Assembly: GCA_022419385.1 (NCBI GenBank)
Contig: JAJUBI010000008.1
Span: forward strand, 2,170,001-2,234,000
Direction: 5' to 3'
From: Paraconiothyrium sp. Pb-2020
Lineage: Eukaryota > Ascomycota > Dothideomycetes > Pleosporales > Didymosphaeriaceae
DNA: 64,000 nt
Part shown: positions 1 to 11,916 of the stretch, in pieces
Numbering within the stretch: position 1 is the first letter of the stretch
Layout of the letters: each line of letters starts with the position of its first letter
Translations under genes and position numbers: made by a program
Notes under the pieces: generated by a model
Told to the model about the DNA's origin: nothing
Seen by the model: the letters and a program-made list of their open reading frames with translations, nothing else
Database searches by the model: none

Positions 1-1025
1 AGTTGAGCGTGTAGTGTAGGACTGCAGTGATGGTGAATCGGCTGGTGGGTGAACAGCCCAGTCATGTTGATGTCGCTCGCTGATGAGCTACAAAGGTATC
101 CTCCATGAAAGGGAGAGGGAGAGTGAAGATGAGTGTCGAAGACTCGTTTTTGACCGTGATGTAGCCGCACGCGTTGACACGGCGGAGAAGCATCCTCCAG
201 TGCCATGCGAGTCCCCGAGACAAGCGCGACCATCACCACCCTTCCGCATTGCAACGTAATCCAGCCCTCTCGACTGGTCGCACACAGGTTCTTCAGGTGT
301 TTTCAAGGTGCTGGGATACTGCCCAAATTCGTAACGCGTGGTGCGAGCCATGCCCCAAAGAGAGGGGCCTGTCCAATAGATCAGAAGACTCCGAGACGGC
401 CTACAAGAGCTATTGTAAGTGAAGGAATGAACGAAAATTCAGGGCAGCTGCTCTGTTTATATCTTTCTAACAGAAAGTGAGGGACCTCGTTCGAGGTGAA
501 GGTACCACGCCAGGTGAAAGCATCAAAGTGGCTCTTACCTTTGCACCATTGTAGGATATGAGGTGATATACACCAACTATCATCCCATCCCATCTCTCAG
601 TACTCACTGAACGGTTCTGCGCCTTAGTGATCCCGCATAATCAGCCCCCTCAGACACTCTCGAGATCACGTAGCTCCTATAACTCTACGTTATCTCCCGC
701 CTTCTGCTCCCATCCAGCACCACCGCTCCAACCAGCCCGAAATCCGCATCCCAATCCCAAAAAGTATCACTTCCCTTTAGGATCGCTGCCCCCAACCTCA
801 CCCCCCACCACCGCCATGCCCACACACCCAATCCGCCACTCACCAACCACCCAGACCATACTCAGCCCATCTTCCCTATACAGTTCCTTATCCCAAACCC
901 AAAAGCAGAGGCGTCCTGCCCCCAAAACCACCACAAAACCTCCCATCACCCAACCCCAGCTCGCCCCCATCCACACACACTCCTCCGCGCCTCACCCACC
1001 TCCCCCAAAACAAAAAGAACGGCTA
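1..1025. other. Intergenic, no gene recognised
   Basis: I see no protein family, splice-supported exon chain or RNA gene here. Roughly 700-1020 is very C-rich on the + strand (runs of CCCC and ACACAC), which creates long but meaningless open frames on both strands. The stretch just before the tRNA carries its oligo-T terminator as AAAAA at 1012-1016. Confidence 0.6.
1012..1016 (-). terminator. Pol III oligo-T terminator of tRNA-Asp
   Basis: Five T residues on the minus strand, 9 nt after the tRNA 3' end. The same trailer sequence is found in the partial copy at 11242-11283, which ends exactly here. Confidence 0.7.
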
Positions 1026-1112
1026 CTCTCCCTCGGGGAATCGAACCCCGGTCTCCCGCGCTCGTTATCCTGCGATGACAAGCGGAAATCATGACCACTA
1101 GACCAAGGAAGA
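1026..1112 (-). tRNA. tRNA-Asp (anticodon GTC) with a 15-nt intron
   Basis: Read on the minus strand, TCTTCCT pairs with AGGGAGA as a 7-bp acceptor stem with one G-T wobble. A D-arm with AGTGGT follows, then anticodon stem TCCGC/GCGGG, anticodon GTC at 1077-1079 (read as GAC on +), and a perfect T-arm CGGGG-TTCGATT-CCCCG. Between loop position 37 and the 3' half of the anticodon stem lie 16 nt instead of one. This fits a canonical 15-nt tRNA intron at about 1061-1075. An oligo-T Pol III terminator lies 9 nt downstream. The gene decodes Asp codons GAC and GAU. The exact intron ends are inferred from the canonical insertion site. Confidence 0.93.
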
Positions 1113-1957
1113 CATCGTACGACTGACTGGCTGTCTTACTAATCGATGCAATTCCTCAATCCCAATATTATATAACCCTGCGCAAGACAGCGGCTGAAAA
1201 CGAAGGAAACGAGAAGGGTGGCTGGGCGGCGCGACGGGAGAGTGGGGCTGCGGCGTAATTTTATCATCTTGGGCTTCGCGCGCTTCGCTTCGCTGCGTCG
1301 GTCACGTGGGGACGGAGGGGCTTAGTTCTATCGGTGCCTTGCAGAAGTCTTGTGCTACCTTTGTCATACCTATTTTAGCCGATGTACACACTACCTTCTA
1401 GGAGGGTAGATGTTGGCTTTGTTTACTGGTACTCTGGGTCTGGCGGCTTGGTGAAGCTATTAACGTCTACTACTGATTACTATTCCAAGCCTGTTAACTT
1501 CCTGGACTGAATCGCCCGGGAATACCAGGGGTGAAAAGTTAAATTTGGTAGAATGGAGCTAATAATTAGCCTCCTGTAAGATGCAGAATGGGTGAAATGC
1601 TATGAGGAAGGGTTTCGTTCTGGAAAGGTGGTGTGGAAGTTTTGCAAGGTGCAATAACGGGAGTTGGGGATGGGGAAAGGTTTGTGTAAGACGTTAGGTG
1701 CCTTGGTGTAAAGATGGTGTGTCGCTTTATTACAAGTGAGGAGGGGGCAGGCGCGCGGTGCTGACGTCGTGAGACATCGCGTTTGGCTCGGTCTCCCTCA
1801 CCGCACACTGACCAAAGCCATCAACATTATCGGACGTAATCGCACAGCCAGCACGCACGCAACCACCACAAGCAACCGCGCCTTCTTTGCACACATTCAT
1901 TCATCTCAATGTCTACTCCATATCTACCCTGCACCCCCCTCCACACACACTTCTCCG
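1113..1957. other. Intergenic
   Basis: No coding family recognised. The stretch holds the 5' flank of the tRNA gene and the 3' flank of the peptide transporter. The two overlapping open frames near 1566-2569 lie partly over the transporter and carry no recognisable domain. Confidence 0.5.
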
Positions 1958-3876
1958 TTACTTCTTCTCCTTCGCATGCAGCCCCACCGTCCTCTCCTCA
2001 TGCACACTCCCCCTCCTCAACGTCTCATCCTCGTCGTAGTCCGCATCCATCGCATTCATCTCCTCCTCGGTGTCATTCAAGTGGTGAAACAGCACCCAAA
2101 TCGCGCACCCCGCGACGAAACTCGCAACCGCGATGCCGACGTACATCCACTGGATGGCCGGGTCGTACAGCACGGGGTTCAGCGCTTCGGAGATGGCGGA
2201 GCCAAACGCGTTGGTGAGCAGGAACATGGACTGCACGAAAGACTTCATCGAGGGCGGCGCTTTGGTGTAGGCGTATTCGTAGCCCGTGACGGAGGCGAAG
2301 ATCTCGGATATGCCGATGAGCATGTAGGCGCCCGTCTGCGCGGCGATGTGGATGTTGTTGCCCTGGGCTTGGCCCGAGGCGTCGAGCGAGGCGTCGCAGA
2401 GGGGCGCGGAGTAGCACGGGCCCGCTTTGTAGATGTAGTACTGCAGGACGGCGGCGTAGACCATGGCGAGGGAGGCGACCCAGAAGCCGGCGACGATGCG
2501 GTTGATGGGGGGGAAGCGGATCTTTGCGCGGCGGAGGGCGGGCATGACGAGGCGCTCCATGATGGGTAGGAAGACGATGATGGCGATGGGGTCGAAGTTT
2601 TGCATTAGGTCGTTGGGGATGCCGTGCGAGGCCATCTGGCCGGCTTGCGAGACGAAGTTGTTGGAGAATTGCCCGTATACGACCCAGTACACGGGGTAAA
2701 AGCAGAAGACTTTGCAGGCGATCAACGCGCGCTTGACCTCCTCGACGAAGTGGTCGTCCCACTTGATCTTGGTCGCCACCGCATCATTCCCCAGCCCAGC
2801 CTGATACGTCGGCTTCGCAGCGTTCATATTCCGCCCCTTGATCATCATCCAGATAACGCGGAAGCAGTCCGTGACAACCGAGCCCTGTGGCGGCCGCACA
2901 ACATACACCTTACGTCCGAGGACAAGCGTCAACGTCCCGACCAGGAACATGCACAAGCAGAGCAAGAACGCAGACCAGAAGCCTACGTCGCGCTCCATGT
3001 ACGGCGTTGCGATGAGCGAGAGCGAGCCGAGGTTGATGCAGAAGTAGAAGATCATGTAGATGCGCGTGATGGTGATGGCGGGGTCGATGATGACGCGCTC
3101 GCCGGTTTTCGCGTCGGTGGTGACTTTCATCTGGCGGCGTTTGTACTGGTCGGCGATCAGCGGGGCGACGTTCGACTTGATGCCGCCGGTACCAAGACCG
3201 ATGATGATGATCGCGGTGACGAAGCCTCCTAGACCGGCACCGGCAGAGAGCGCGCTGGGGATCGAAGTCGTGACCAGGATGAGGAGACCGGCGATGTAGA
3301 CGAAGCAGAAGATCAGGATGGTGTTGTACTTTCCGAGATACTGGTCCGCAATGATGGCACCGAAGATGGGCGTCACGTAGCACCAGAACTGGAAGAAGGT
3401 AGAGAGACCGGTCGCGCCCTGGTGGCCCATACCTAGGGCACCGGGTCCTTCACTTCCATCGAGGGGCCGTTGGATGTAGTTCTGGAAGAGACCAGAGGCG
3501 CCATAGTAGGTGAAGCGCTCGCAGAGCTCGACAACAGCGACCAGGAACGCAGCTTTGGGGACCTTGTCGCCGACTCGTCGGAGTGTCTTCTTCTCCTCCG
3601 CGGTGGGGATATCGCCGCCGAAGCCATCGTCCTCGTGCTCCACTGCTACCGAAGGGGTATGCGACGAGGGTTCGAGAGTGGCAGCCTTCTCGTCTGCCGT
3701 CAGAGGTCCGACAGCCGGGTTTGCCGTCAATGGTTCCCCAGCGATATCGTGCTTCTTGTTGGAGAGGTCAGGCTTGTCGAGAACCTGGTGCAGGCTGTCC
3801 ACTGTCAATGCACGTCCACCATGCTCGACATCTGCAAAACTCACTTCGCAGCCTCCGTCTCATATGCCGTCGCCAT
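1958..3876 (-). CDS. PTR2: POT/PTR2-family proton-coupled di/tripeptide transporter
   Basis: Exons 3876-3845 and 3794-1958, about 622 aa. It is a plasma-membrane H+-coupled oligopeptide importer of the POT (PTR2) family. After a hydrophilic N-terminus of about 90 residues comes the POT signature ERFTYYG (about 103-109), followed by some 12 hydrophobic segments, including the family-typical stretch GTGGIKSNVAPLIADQY. The C-terminus is a short acidic cytosolic tail. The long open frame has no suitable ATG before ERFTYYG: its only start there is GTG. I therefore propose a 32-nt first exon starting at the ATG at 3876, then a 50-nt GTGAGT...CAG intron (3795-3844). This restores the frame and gives MATAYETEAAN joined to LHQVLDK. 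The family call is secure, the first exon less so. Confidence 0.9.
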
Positions 3877-5800
3877 CTTGAAGTACCTTCAAACGTATAC
3901 AGAAGGCGAACCCACAACGCTCTTGAGGCAGAAAGACAAAGAGTTTCACCCCGGGATTACCGAGGCGCAGGAAAGAGCGCGACCCTCCTCCATATTTAAC
4001 CAGTCGTCTCCACCGTCGCTACCCTGCACCCAGCCCTCTGGGAGGCGAACAGACGGTGCATCCACTCCACTCCACGGCGATAACCACTTCCACGTCTGGA
4101 CCACCAAGCAATGCCGCGCGATGTAACATGCACCAAGCACATGCCACCAGGCCCCAACGAGATAACCTCCCGTTGTGCCGCCAATTAAGCATTTCTAAAC
4201 GCCTGCCTTGGCGGTCTTAGTTGCGCCACTTTTCGCACACACCCTTGTCCCATCCTGGCTACTCGCCCGTCCGCCGTCGACGTCGGCGCACAGTAGATGA
4301 CCCTCCTGCTTGAAGGGGAGCTGCTCGCGGTGATCCTGCGGGCGTGAGACAAAGCGCGCGCGCTGCCGGGTGTGCCGTGGATATCCCCAACGCCCCTCAC
4401 GCGACGCGCGACGCGCGACGCTCGTATCTGCGGCTCATATCAAATACATGAAAGTGACGTCTGCGGTGTATGCGGGCGCTGGCGATCCGGAAACAAGAGC
4501 TGCGGCTCGGGCGAAACGATCGTTCGGCGCACTCCCGCTCCGCTGCCAACCAGACCCAAACTGCCAGTGTCTGAGAAATTTTCTACGCCGCTGCCGAAGG
4601 TCCGCCGTTCGCCTCTTGATAAGGAAGCCGTACGTGAAGGAGCCGTGCGGCTGGAGGAACGACAGAGCTAGAGAGTAATCAATCGCCTCTTCATTCGTGG
4701 GACGTGTCGGGGGTCGCCGATGTCTGGTGAGCGTGCAGCCCGTAGCTCGGTGTCGCCACGTGCTAGTCACGCGTTTCACTCGCGCCGTCCCAGACTTCAT
4801 CTCCGCTAGACGTTCTGCTTTTCCCACCGTGCCTCGGTTTGCTGTCAAAGAGTCTGCACTGTTGCTGTTGCTGCTTGCGATATCGGCGCAGACGCAGAAA
4901 TTGCAGACAAACCGTGTAGGTCTGGATGTTGAGACGTCCGAACATTCACCTTGGAGTGCTGTGATGCGGCCACGTTCACGCGTCTACCGAACACGCGACA
5001 CAAGCCATCCCACTGCGTGAATTTCGTCCTCACCTAAGCCGACTGCCGACAACCGAATACGTCCTGCATTCGCCAGGCCCGCCAATCCTGGGGTGCATTA
5101 CCGCTGTGCTTCATTACTGCCTTGGGAAGGTGCGTCCATCGCAGCGTATACGCTTGCACGCGTCGCTCGTACCCGCTGATGCCGTCGCCGTAAGCGCGCT
5201 GACGCTGTGGATCTCGGTTGCTTCGCGTCCGTCTAGAAACAATTGGTGCGTGGAGAACATGTGCGTGAACGCTGCTTCAACCGGCTAGGCTGGATAGCTT
5301 AGCTGCGTCCGATGGCGAGGGCTCCGTGGAACATGGGAGCTATCGTGTACCTGTGTTGTGCAGATATAATACCAAGACCCAGCCGGCTATCAATGTTGGG
5401 AACGAGGCAATGTTGGGAACGAGGCAATGTTGCGAACGACACTGATAGCCGACGTCAGTAAAAGGTTGCAGAAGATTATCAATGTCTGTCTTGTATTATC
5501 TGTGCTTATCTGCCTCTTTGATCCGTAAGCATACATCGAATCGGAGGGGCAGTCGACTATGCCACCGTACATACAGACTCCCCTCCCGAAAGCGTCAAAA
5601 AACCGGCCTAGGGTACTAACGCCATGCCATGCAAGTTCTGAAGGCCTCCCCAAACATATCTTGACAAAGGAGAAATCGACCTTGACTTCGGCCGAACGAG
5701 GCTTTGAGTGCCCGTTATCCACTATATCATACAACACGGAGATAAGAAAATGACGAGAATAGAGCGTCGCTGTTCGACGCTGCGTTAAGGCTACCACGCC
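3877..5800. other. Long intergenic region
   Basis: Upstream flank of the peptide transporter, shared with the 3' end of the zinc transporter. Open frames of 60-137 codons occur on both strands (for example around 4435-4848 and 5390-5797). None shows a domain, a signal peptide or a consistent exon structure. A CG-rich patch with repeated GCGACGCGCGACGCGCGACGC lies near 4399-4421. Confidence 0.5.
5391..5440. repeat. 17-bp minisatellite, about 2.9 copies
   Basis: The unit CAATGTTGGGAACGAGG occurs at 5391-5407 and 5408-5424, then as a shortened, diverged copy at 5425-5440. The array is flanked by the inverted heptamers GGCTATC (just before) and GATAGCC (just after). Non-coding. Confidence 0.85.
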
Positions 5801-7513
5801 TCAAGTAGCAGGGTCACAGCATTGTTTGCTGGCGCCGCACGCATCGGAGCACTCCAACAAACATGTCTCACCCTCTCCACATACGCTGCCGTTCTTGCTA
5901 CCGAGTTTCGATCCCTTGCCGTGAGACCCATGTGCTTCGTCGGCACTGCTCTCATCCGTGTTGCCCGTGTGGTCGTGGTTCTCATCGAGACAAAACTCGG
6001 GCTGGATCGTAGAAGAGTGAATGCCGTATTCGTGCAGACACTGCCGAATATCGCGGGCGAGAGCCATGTACCGTGCGGAGCCGTCACCTTGGAAATCGAA
6101 GGCGACTTGGACATGAAGCGAGGCAACCAACTTGGTGTCGGAGAGTTGCCAAACATGGACGTGGTGACAAGAAACAATGCCATCGAGTTCGGTGATATCG
6201 TCCTTGATATCATCAATCGAAAGACCCGCTGGCACCGCTTGGAGAAGGATACGCGCGGCAGCCTTGCACAGTGGAATGGCAGAAGCAAGAATGATGACGG
6301 TGATGACAAGAGAGATGGCGGGGTCAGAGTAGAACCTCCACGAGTAGTCCGTTAGCCAGATGATGAGTGCTGATGCGATGACACCGATGTTTCCAAGAGC
6401 ATCACCCATGACATGCAAAAAGACACCGCGCATGTTGAGATCGTGACCGTGGCCATGTCCACCACTACCTTCTTCGTGCGGCTTGTTGTGCTTGTGGTCG
6501 GTGTGAGCGTCCTTCTTCGGGGTGCCCGGCTGACCACTAACGCTCTTGGCTTTCGACAACAATGGTGACCGCTCCGTGGGTCCACCGTCCGCGACCGCAT
6601 TTTCGTTATCTGCATCAGATCCAGAGTCCTCTTCCAGGCGAGAAGATTCGATGATGCTGTTACGGAAAGATGAGGGGTAAACGGGGATGTCCTCCGGACC
6701 CGAGTAACCTCGCGATCGTGACCGGTGATGCTTCTTAGTGATGCGCTTTCCTGATGCCGATCTGCGGGGAGTCGAATCCTTCTTAGCGGACCAAGAAATA
6801 TCTGTAGACCGCTTTCCAGGAGTGTTTGAGCCATTGGGGGCGGTTGTTGGCCAGTCGCCGACGCGATTCTGTGGAAGTACGTCGGCAACGTTCCCTTGCT
6901 CGTCGGCTACGGCATGGTCTTCGTCGTCAACTCCGTGAGCATGACCCTCTTCAGCAGCGTGGGCATCGTCGCCGTGTCCATGGGAGTGTCCACCGTGGCT
7001 GTGGCCGTGATCATGGAAAAGGAAGAGGCCGACGATATTTGAAGCTAAGCCTAGAGATCCCACAATAAGCACTAGCTTGGGTTGGCTGATTTCTTGAGGT
7101 TCGACGAAACGTTGAATGGCATCGAGGACGATGGACAGGCATAGCGCGACGAGGAAAACGCCGTTTACGAGTGCACCGAGAGTTTCGGCTCGTTGCCACT
7201 GCATTATCGTCAGTCAAACGGACACCCTTTGGCATCGCAGACAAGACTCACACCATAAGTATACATCTTCGAGTTCGTCTTTTGATTGGCGACCTTGACG
7301 GCCCACAGGCCGACCAGCAGCGAGATCACATCGTTCAACATGTGAAAAGAATCAGCAACGAGCGCGAGGGAATGAACCGCATATCCTAAGTTGTATTAGT
7401 ACTGGTGAATCGTGCAACGCCTGCGTATACTGACCGACAGATATCTCAAGCAGGAAAAAGAGTGAATCGATGGTGAGCAGGATCAATATCCTGCTCGATT
7501 TGGAAAGGCCCAT
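5801..7513 (-). CDS. ZRC1: Cation diffusion facilitator, ZRC1/COT1-type vacuolar Zn2+/H+ antiporter
   Basis: Exons 7513-7435, 7385-7252 and 7198-5801, 536 aa. The CDF family moves Zn2+ (and Co2+ or Cd2+) out of the cytosol, in fungi usually into the vacuole. TM1 begins at once (RILILLTIDSLFFLLEISVG). TM2 carries HSLALVADSFHMLND with metal ligands H41 and D45, followed by the family signature YTYGWQRAE. TM4 is followed by a long His-rich loop (HDHGHSHGGHSHGHG) and a roughly 150-residue Ser-rich cytosolic insert. TM5 has HVMGDALGNIG, the second HxxxD site. The C-terminal cytosolic domain ends with a Cys-rich tail. Introns are 49 and 53 nt and both keep phase. An in-frame ATG at 7591 would add 26 residues, but the start at 7513 matches the family N-terminus. 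Confidence 0.95.
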
Positions 7514-8529
7514 GGCGATATCGGATGTCGGCTCACCGTGGGAGCTGAGGGATAGAGGGTCCGTCAATTTCAGGCGGTACGCAGCAGCCACAGGGCGCTG
7601 GAAGAGCTTTGCGTAGGGCTACAGCTGCGCGAAGATGTATTAAGGGCTGTGGCGGGGTGTTGTTGAGGCGAGGAGGCGCGCACGCCATGGGAAGACTTCC
7701 ATCCACGCGCTATGACGCTTCAGCCGCCAAGCTGCGGCCCGTGCGCAACGACTGACCTCCACATTCCCCAGATCGGACCCCCGTCCGCCATTCATCACTG
7801 CCACGGATTGAGATGCACCACTGTAGAGATATGATTTTCGCTTTCGAAATCCCCTCACAACATCGGTTTGAGCTTGCTACTTCAGCGCGGCTACTAGTTA
7901 AGACATATTCGAGTGTTGCTTCACTTCTGTGTCCTCGATCAACGAACAGAGCTCAGACGCTGTTCTATCTATCCGACAAAAAAAAATCTCGCTGTAGAAG
8001 GCTCCGGGCTCATTCATGCGCGAAGTTGTATATTTTTCCGATAGAATTTGCTACAGATACGCAACACCAAACAATATTCTCCAATTTGTCTACCGGTTTA
8101 CAGGGGCCCACAGAAGATCATTTCTATTCAGGCCCGTATAACACCGAAGTGATTCAAATCTTTCCTTTTCATCTTACAGAAATTTTAAGATGATAGGTTC
8201 AGTTCCACCAATCCTGTTCCCATCTACCCAGCACACGCCAGGGTCATTGGGTGACGTTTTGCGCCGTCCTCTGGGTCAAGTAAGTGCTGAGAAGCGTGGT
8301 ATAGAATTCAAGCCTACAGTTACAACTTCATAGATGCGAGGATCCTCAGGTCGAAGGCAATGCTTTGTTGTCGATGCATAGCGGCATTACCACTAAGCAA
8401 GTGCGAACTAATTTCCGTACGATATTATCGCTCGGGTTAAAGGAAAGCTTTGTCTTGCGCTGTGCTTTGCTGCTGGTTGTGTGGGCAAGTGTTTCGTGGC
8501 CAGATTGAGCAGTAGGTATCAGATTGAAT
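7514..8529. other. Intergenic
   Basis: Promoter side of the zinc transporter and 3' flank of the regulator gene. I see no recognisable gene, repeat or RNA. The 126-codon frame at 7813-8193 has no family features. Confidence 0.5.
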
Positions 8530-10119
8530 TCAATTTCCTAGCGAGGCATCTAAACCAAAGCGCTCACTATCTGAATATCTTCGTGCAATGTGCAAAGGCA
8601 AGACCGCTTCTGGCCTCGATTGACTCTGCTGCACCGGCTCCTTATCCTGCAGCGGCCACCTCCTACGCAGCGCGTTAAAAGTTTTCTCATTCTGCGCGTC
8701 GATATACCGCGGAAACCACGTAACACTCTCAACCCTAAGCCTCACCGCCTCCCAGTCATCAGTATCGCCAGCCGCCTCTCGGAAGAGTGCTTCAGCCCAC
8801 GGTATGTCCTCCTCTTCCGGGTCAAAACTCACAATGAAGGCTGCCATCATAATCCACAAGACGACATTCCTTTTCTGCTGGTCAGCTGGACACTCGAGAA
8901 ATGGCAGATATCGACGGAACTGGTGGTCCAGATGGGGGTGCTCCAAGCGACGCATCGGCAGCTGTGTCTGCGACGTGATCGCAGCCGTTATGGCGAGACG
9001 AAGGCATTCTGCGAACGGGGTGCCTTCCCCGGGAGGTAGCGCCAGGACGCGTGCCTGCAGCGAGTGCATCGCGTTACGGAAGTACTGCGCTTCTACCTTG
9101 AGTCTATTTGCGCTTTTTCGCTGGACCTCGAGGCACACTGCGTGGAGATCGTAGAAAAGGCTGTCAAGTTTCGGTGATCCCGAGAGCGCTTCGTAGGTCC
9201 AGCGCGGGTCGCTATCGAGCGGATCCCAGGACGGTGGCTCAGTGAAGAACGGTCCGTTGCGGCCGGTGATATTGTATAGACAGAATGCTACTCTTTCAAT
9301 TTTGAATTTGAGTACATCGTAAATGTAATGGCATGTGGTGCGTGTGACATCACAACTTGCTTGTTGGGCTTTGTACAAGCGCAAGATCTCAGACATGCCG
9401 TAGAGATGTATGAAGGCCTCGCTATACTCTCCGCAGAGCATGGCTACGGCGGTTAGGTGCAGAATAGTGCAGACTGCTGTGTTCCTTGAACGAAGGTCGT
9501 CTTTGTCCAAGAGGCCGTTAAGATAGGATATTGTATTGGCAATGAGATGTCGGGTATTGTCCGTCAGACCTTGGTACGACACGTAGTCGTTGTGCGCGCT
9601 GGCCGTCATCAAGGCGGTTGTAAGCGCACCTTCGTTCTCCGGCGGGGGCAGTTGCTCAACCGACAAAGACTCTTGGTCGATATAGTGATCAAGTGGATAC
9701 AGCTCCGGCAAACTTTGCGACACTGGTCAAGTCAGCCGTTGTCATAGATATCTCGACTAGAATGTGTGCTCAGTCTCGTGACTTGTCGCGAGATGCCACA
9801 CCAAAGCTTGAGATGTGGGAAGCTTACATCGCCACAGCAGGTACCAAGATTGACGATTAACTGATCCTGGTAGATAAACAGCGGGGTCTGCATCCAATGT
9901 TTCCGGGACATGAATTACAAACTCGTAAATCAAAGTCGTAATAGGTATCTGTCTGGTCGCATTCCGCTTACTCGGCGCTCGCACCCTCTCTTTCCGGCTA
10001 CGTCGCCTAGTCCCACTCCGTTTATTCTTTCCTAGCATGCAGTGGCTGCGTACGACCCAATCGTCGTCTTTGCTTACCTTGCCCTGGTCCCCGCAATCTA
10101 TGAACGCGAACGTGGGCAT
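8530..10119 (-). CDS. Fungal-specific transcription-factor-like protein with RSHxMxGKN N-terminus
   Basis: Exons 10119-9828 and 9722-8530, 494 aa. The N-terminus MPTFAFIDCG... with RSHCMLGKN at residues 24-32 and a following Arg/Lys-rich stretch is typical of a large ascomycete family annotated as fungal-specific transcription factors without a classical Zn2Cys6 cluster. The rest is mostly helical, with the region AVCTILHLTAVAMLCGEYSEAFIHL resembling the Fungal_trans_2 regulatory domain. The 105-nt intron (9723-9827) has donor GTAAGC, branch GCTGAC and acceptor CAG, and joins in phase. An in-frame ATG at 10161 is less likely because the family begins MPxFxFI. DNA binding and targets are not shown by the sequence. 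Confidence 0.75.
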
Positions 10120-11241
10120 TGCGAGGCCGGAAGTAGGGCCAATCTCGAAGCGGTGAGCCAACAGCAGAAACCTTTGCGCGCGCCGAGCTTGCTCGATACC
10201 GGTTGCGGGCGTGTATATGCGGGTGTTGAGCGCTACAGCAGCAGTGCAGACCGATTTGTACGTGCAGAAGCGATGGAGGTGAGATTGTACGGAGGATGTA
10301 GGTGCAGGTCAGTCGGGAACGTCCCGGTGGACTGGTACTACCCAAAAGCCTGGGGCCAGGGCCGCGTCCCTGGATCGCATGCGCTCCTAAGGATACTAGT
10401 CAGGAACACACACATCTCTAGGCTGGGCATGCCCTGACCATCAAGTACACCGCGTCATTTCACGGTGTTCGGTGTGTTCAATTAAGTAGAGTCCGGAGGA
10501 AAGCTCCGGTACTGGAACGCTAGCGAGTCATGCTTGCAGTTAAAGCGGCAGCGAACGTTGAAAAGACCCCAATCTCAGTCGACTTATACCGCGTGAGATA
10601 TGACAAGAAGAAATGGAGACATATTTTGTACGCTTATTTGAGACGTGAATCGGTATGATACCTGATAAACTTACTCGCATAGGCTTACACGAGCGCGAAT
10701 CTGGTCGCGAATCTGGGTCCGCACCTTCACTTGCCTGACGATGCCGATACGCGCTAACCTCTAGTAGTAAAAGGTCACTCATTATTAGACGGGGACCTGC
10801 AGCTGGAATTGAGTCATGTAAATGTATCTATCTATAGCAGCTTCCGGAGCAACGTTTACTCACAATTACCGCCCACGGCTATTTTATTGTTATAAGTCGT
10901 TTGGTGAACTTCTAAAGTCAACGTCGTTGCTCCTCGTACATCCGCTAGCATGTGCGAACCTTTCCGCGACTCCAGGTATTTTTCACGCTGCCCGTTCCTG
11001 ACCGCATCTTCTCTTTAGCATTTCTCTTTAGCACCCCACTGTGGCATTCTCGTTGGTGTCCTAGTGTACTTTGATTTTGTGATGTTCGTGGGTCTGGTGG
11101 TCTGGCGTCATGCGCCCCCCCTCGTCGCTGCCTCTTACGGTGGTTCCTTCCACATCTACCCACCCGTTCTCCCAGATTCGGCCTTGGGATGTGTAGCACC
11201 TGCTTTTTACCCCGGGGTATACTTTCCAGGCCAAGGCTGTG
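10120..11241. other. Intergenic
   Basis: No gene recognised. At about 10490-10515 there is a small hairpin-like inverted repeat (CCGGAG, GAAAG loop, CTCCGG). Just upstream, CACCG and CGGTG form another short inverted pair. I see nothing tying these to a known RNA family. Confidence 0.45.
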
Positions 11242-11283
11242 GACCGGGATTCGATTCCCCGAGGGAGAGTAACTGTTCTTTTT
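11242..11283 (+). repeat. Partial copy of the tRNA-Asp 3' end plus trailer
   Basis: These 42 bases match the minus-strand segment 1053-1012 at 39 of 42 positions. The copy holds the 3' half of the T-arm, the acceptor 3' strand, the trailer and the oligo-T terminator. The three differences are transitions (two G to A, one C to T). Similarity stops exactly at the TTTTT on one side and in the variable/T-arm region on the other. No convincing 5' half of a tRNA lies upstream, so I treat it as a truncated tRNA-derived pseudogene, not a functional gene. Confidence 0.8.
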
Positions 11284-11916
11284 ATAGCATGGTTGCAGTC
11301 ATTGCTGTACCATCGTACTAGCATCTTTCCTTGATATTCAACCATGATCACAACGCCTTCACTTTTCAGTTGTACTGAAGATGGTTATCGCTGCTTCGCG
11401 AAAGCGCTGATCCCACCTTTTTATGGCTCGGGTATCATTTCATTGGATGTATGTAACGAATTGGCTCTACTATCAAGTGAATTACCTGATGGCGCCTGTT
11501 CTAATATCCACAACTGGGCCCAGGAATAAAGAATGAACAGAATCTCACTTACAATCAGCCCCCTATACGGAATGATTTCTAAAGATGTATCATCAAGGCA
11601 TGGCTAGAGCTATGGGAGGTGGGGTAAGAACTTTTTCAATCAACAACGAATATGAGTCGAATTTCACTCAAGCTAAGCTAGGGACTAGCGTTCTCCAGAA
11701 AATGTCTCTTTCAACTGCTGGTGAATTCTACGCTGAACATAGCGTTGGCGGACTGTGCGCACCTCCTTCACCCATTCCACAGTGCATATAGCTTGGCGCG
11801 TCACACTCTGAATGTTATAAAGACTTCCCTAACCTCTGGTGTATACGCTAAACAACTTCTCGCAAAGCACAACCCGGCTTCACCAACCCTGTTTGAGCCG
11901 ACAACAGCTACTCCCA
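11284..11916. other. Intergenic
   Basis: 5' flank of the F-box-like gene. Nothing recognisable was found besides short frames without family features. Confidence 0.45.

Noticed and set aside
627..1094. 155-codon + strand frame, Pro/Thr-rich
   Set aside because: Made by the C-rich repetitive sequence; it overlaps the tRNA gene on the other strand and has no domain or start context.
2073..2762. 229-codon minus-strand frame inside the peptide transporter
   Set aside because: It is the out-of-frame shadow of the transporter; its Arg/His/Pro-rich translation is typical of a frame-shifted reading.
11160..11275. A complete second tRNA gene around the tRNA-Asp-like 3' end
   Set aside because: TCTCCCA upstream pairs with AGGGAGA at six of seven positions, but no D-arm is convincing, the anticodon stem has a mismatch and the T-stem has an A/C mismatch. 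Only the 3' copy is supported.
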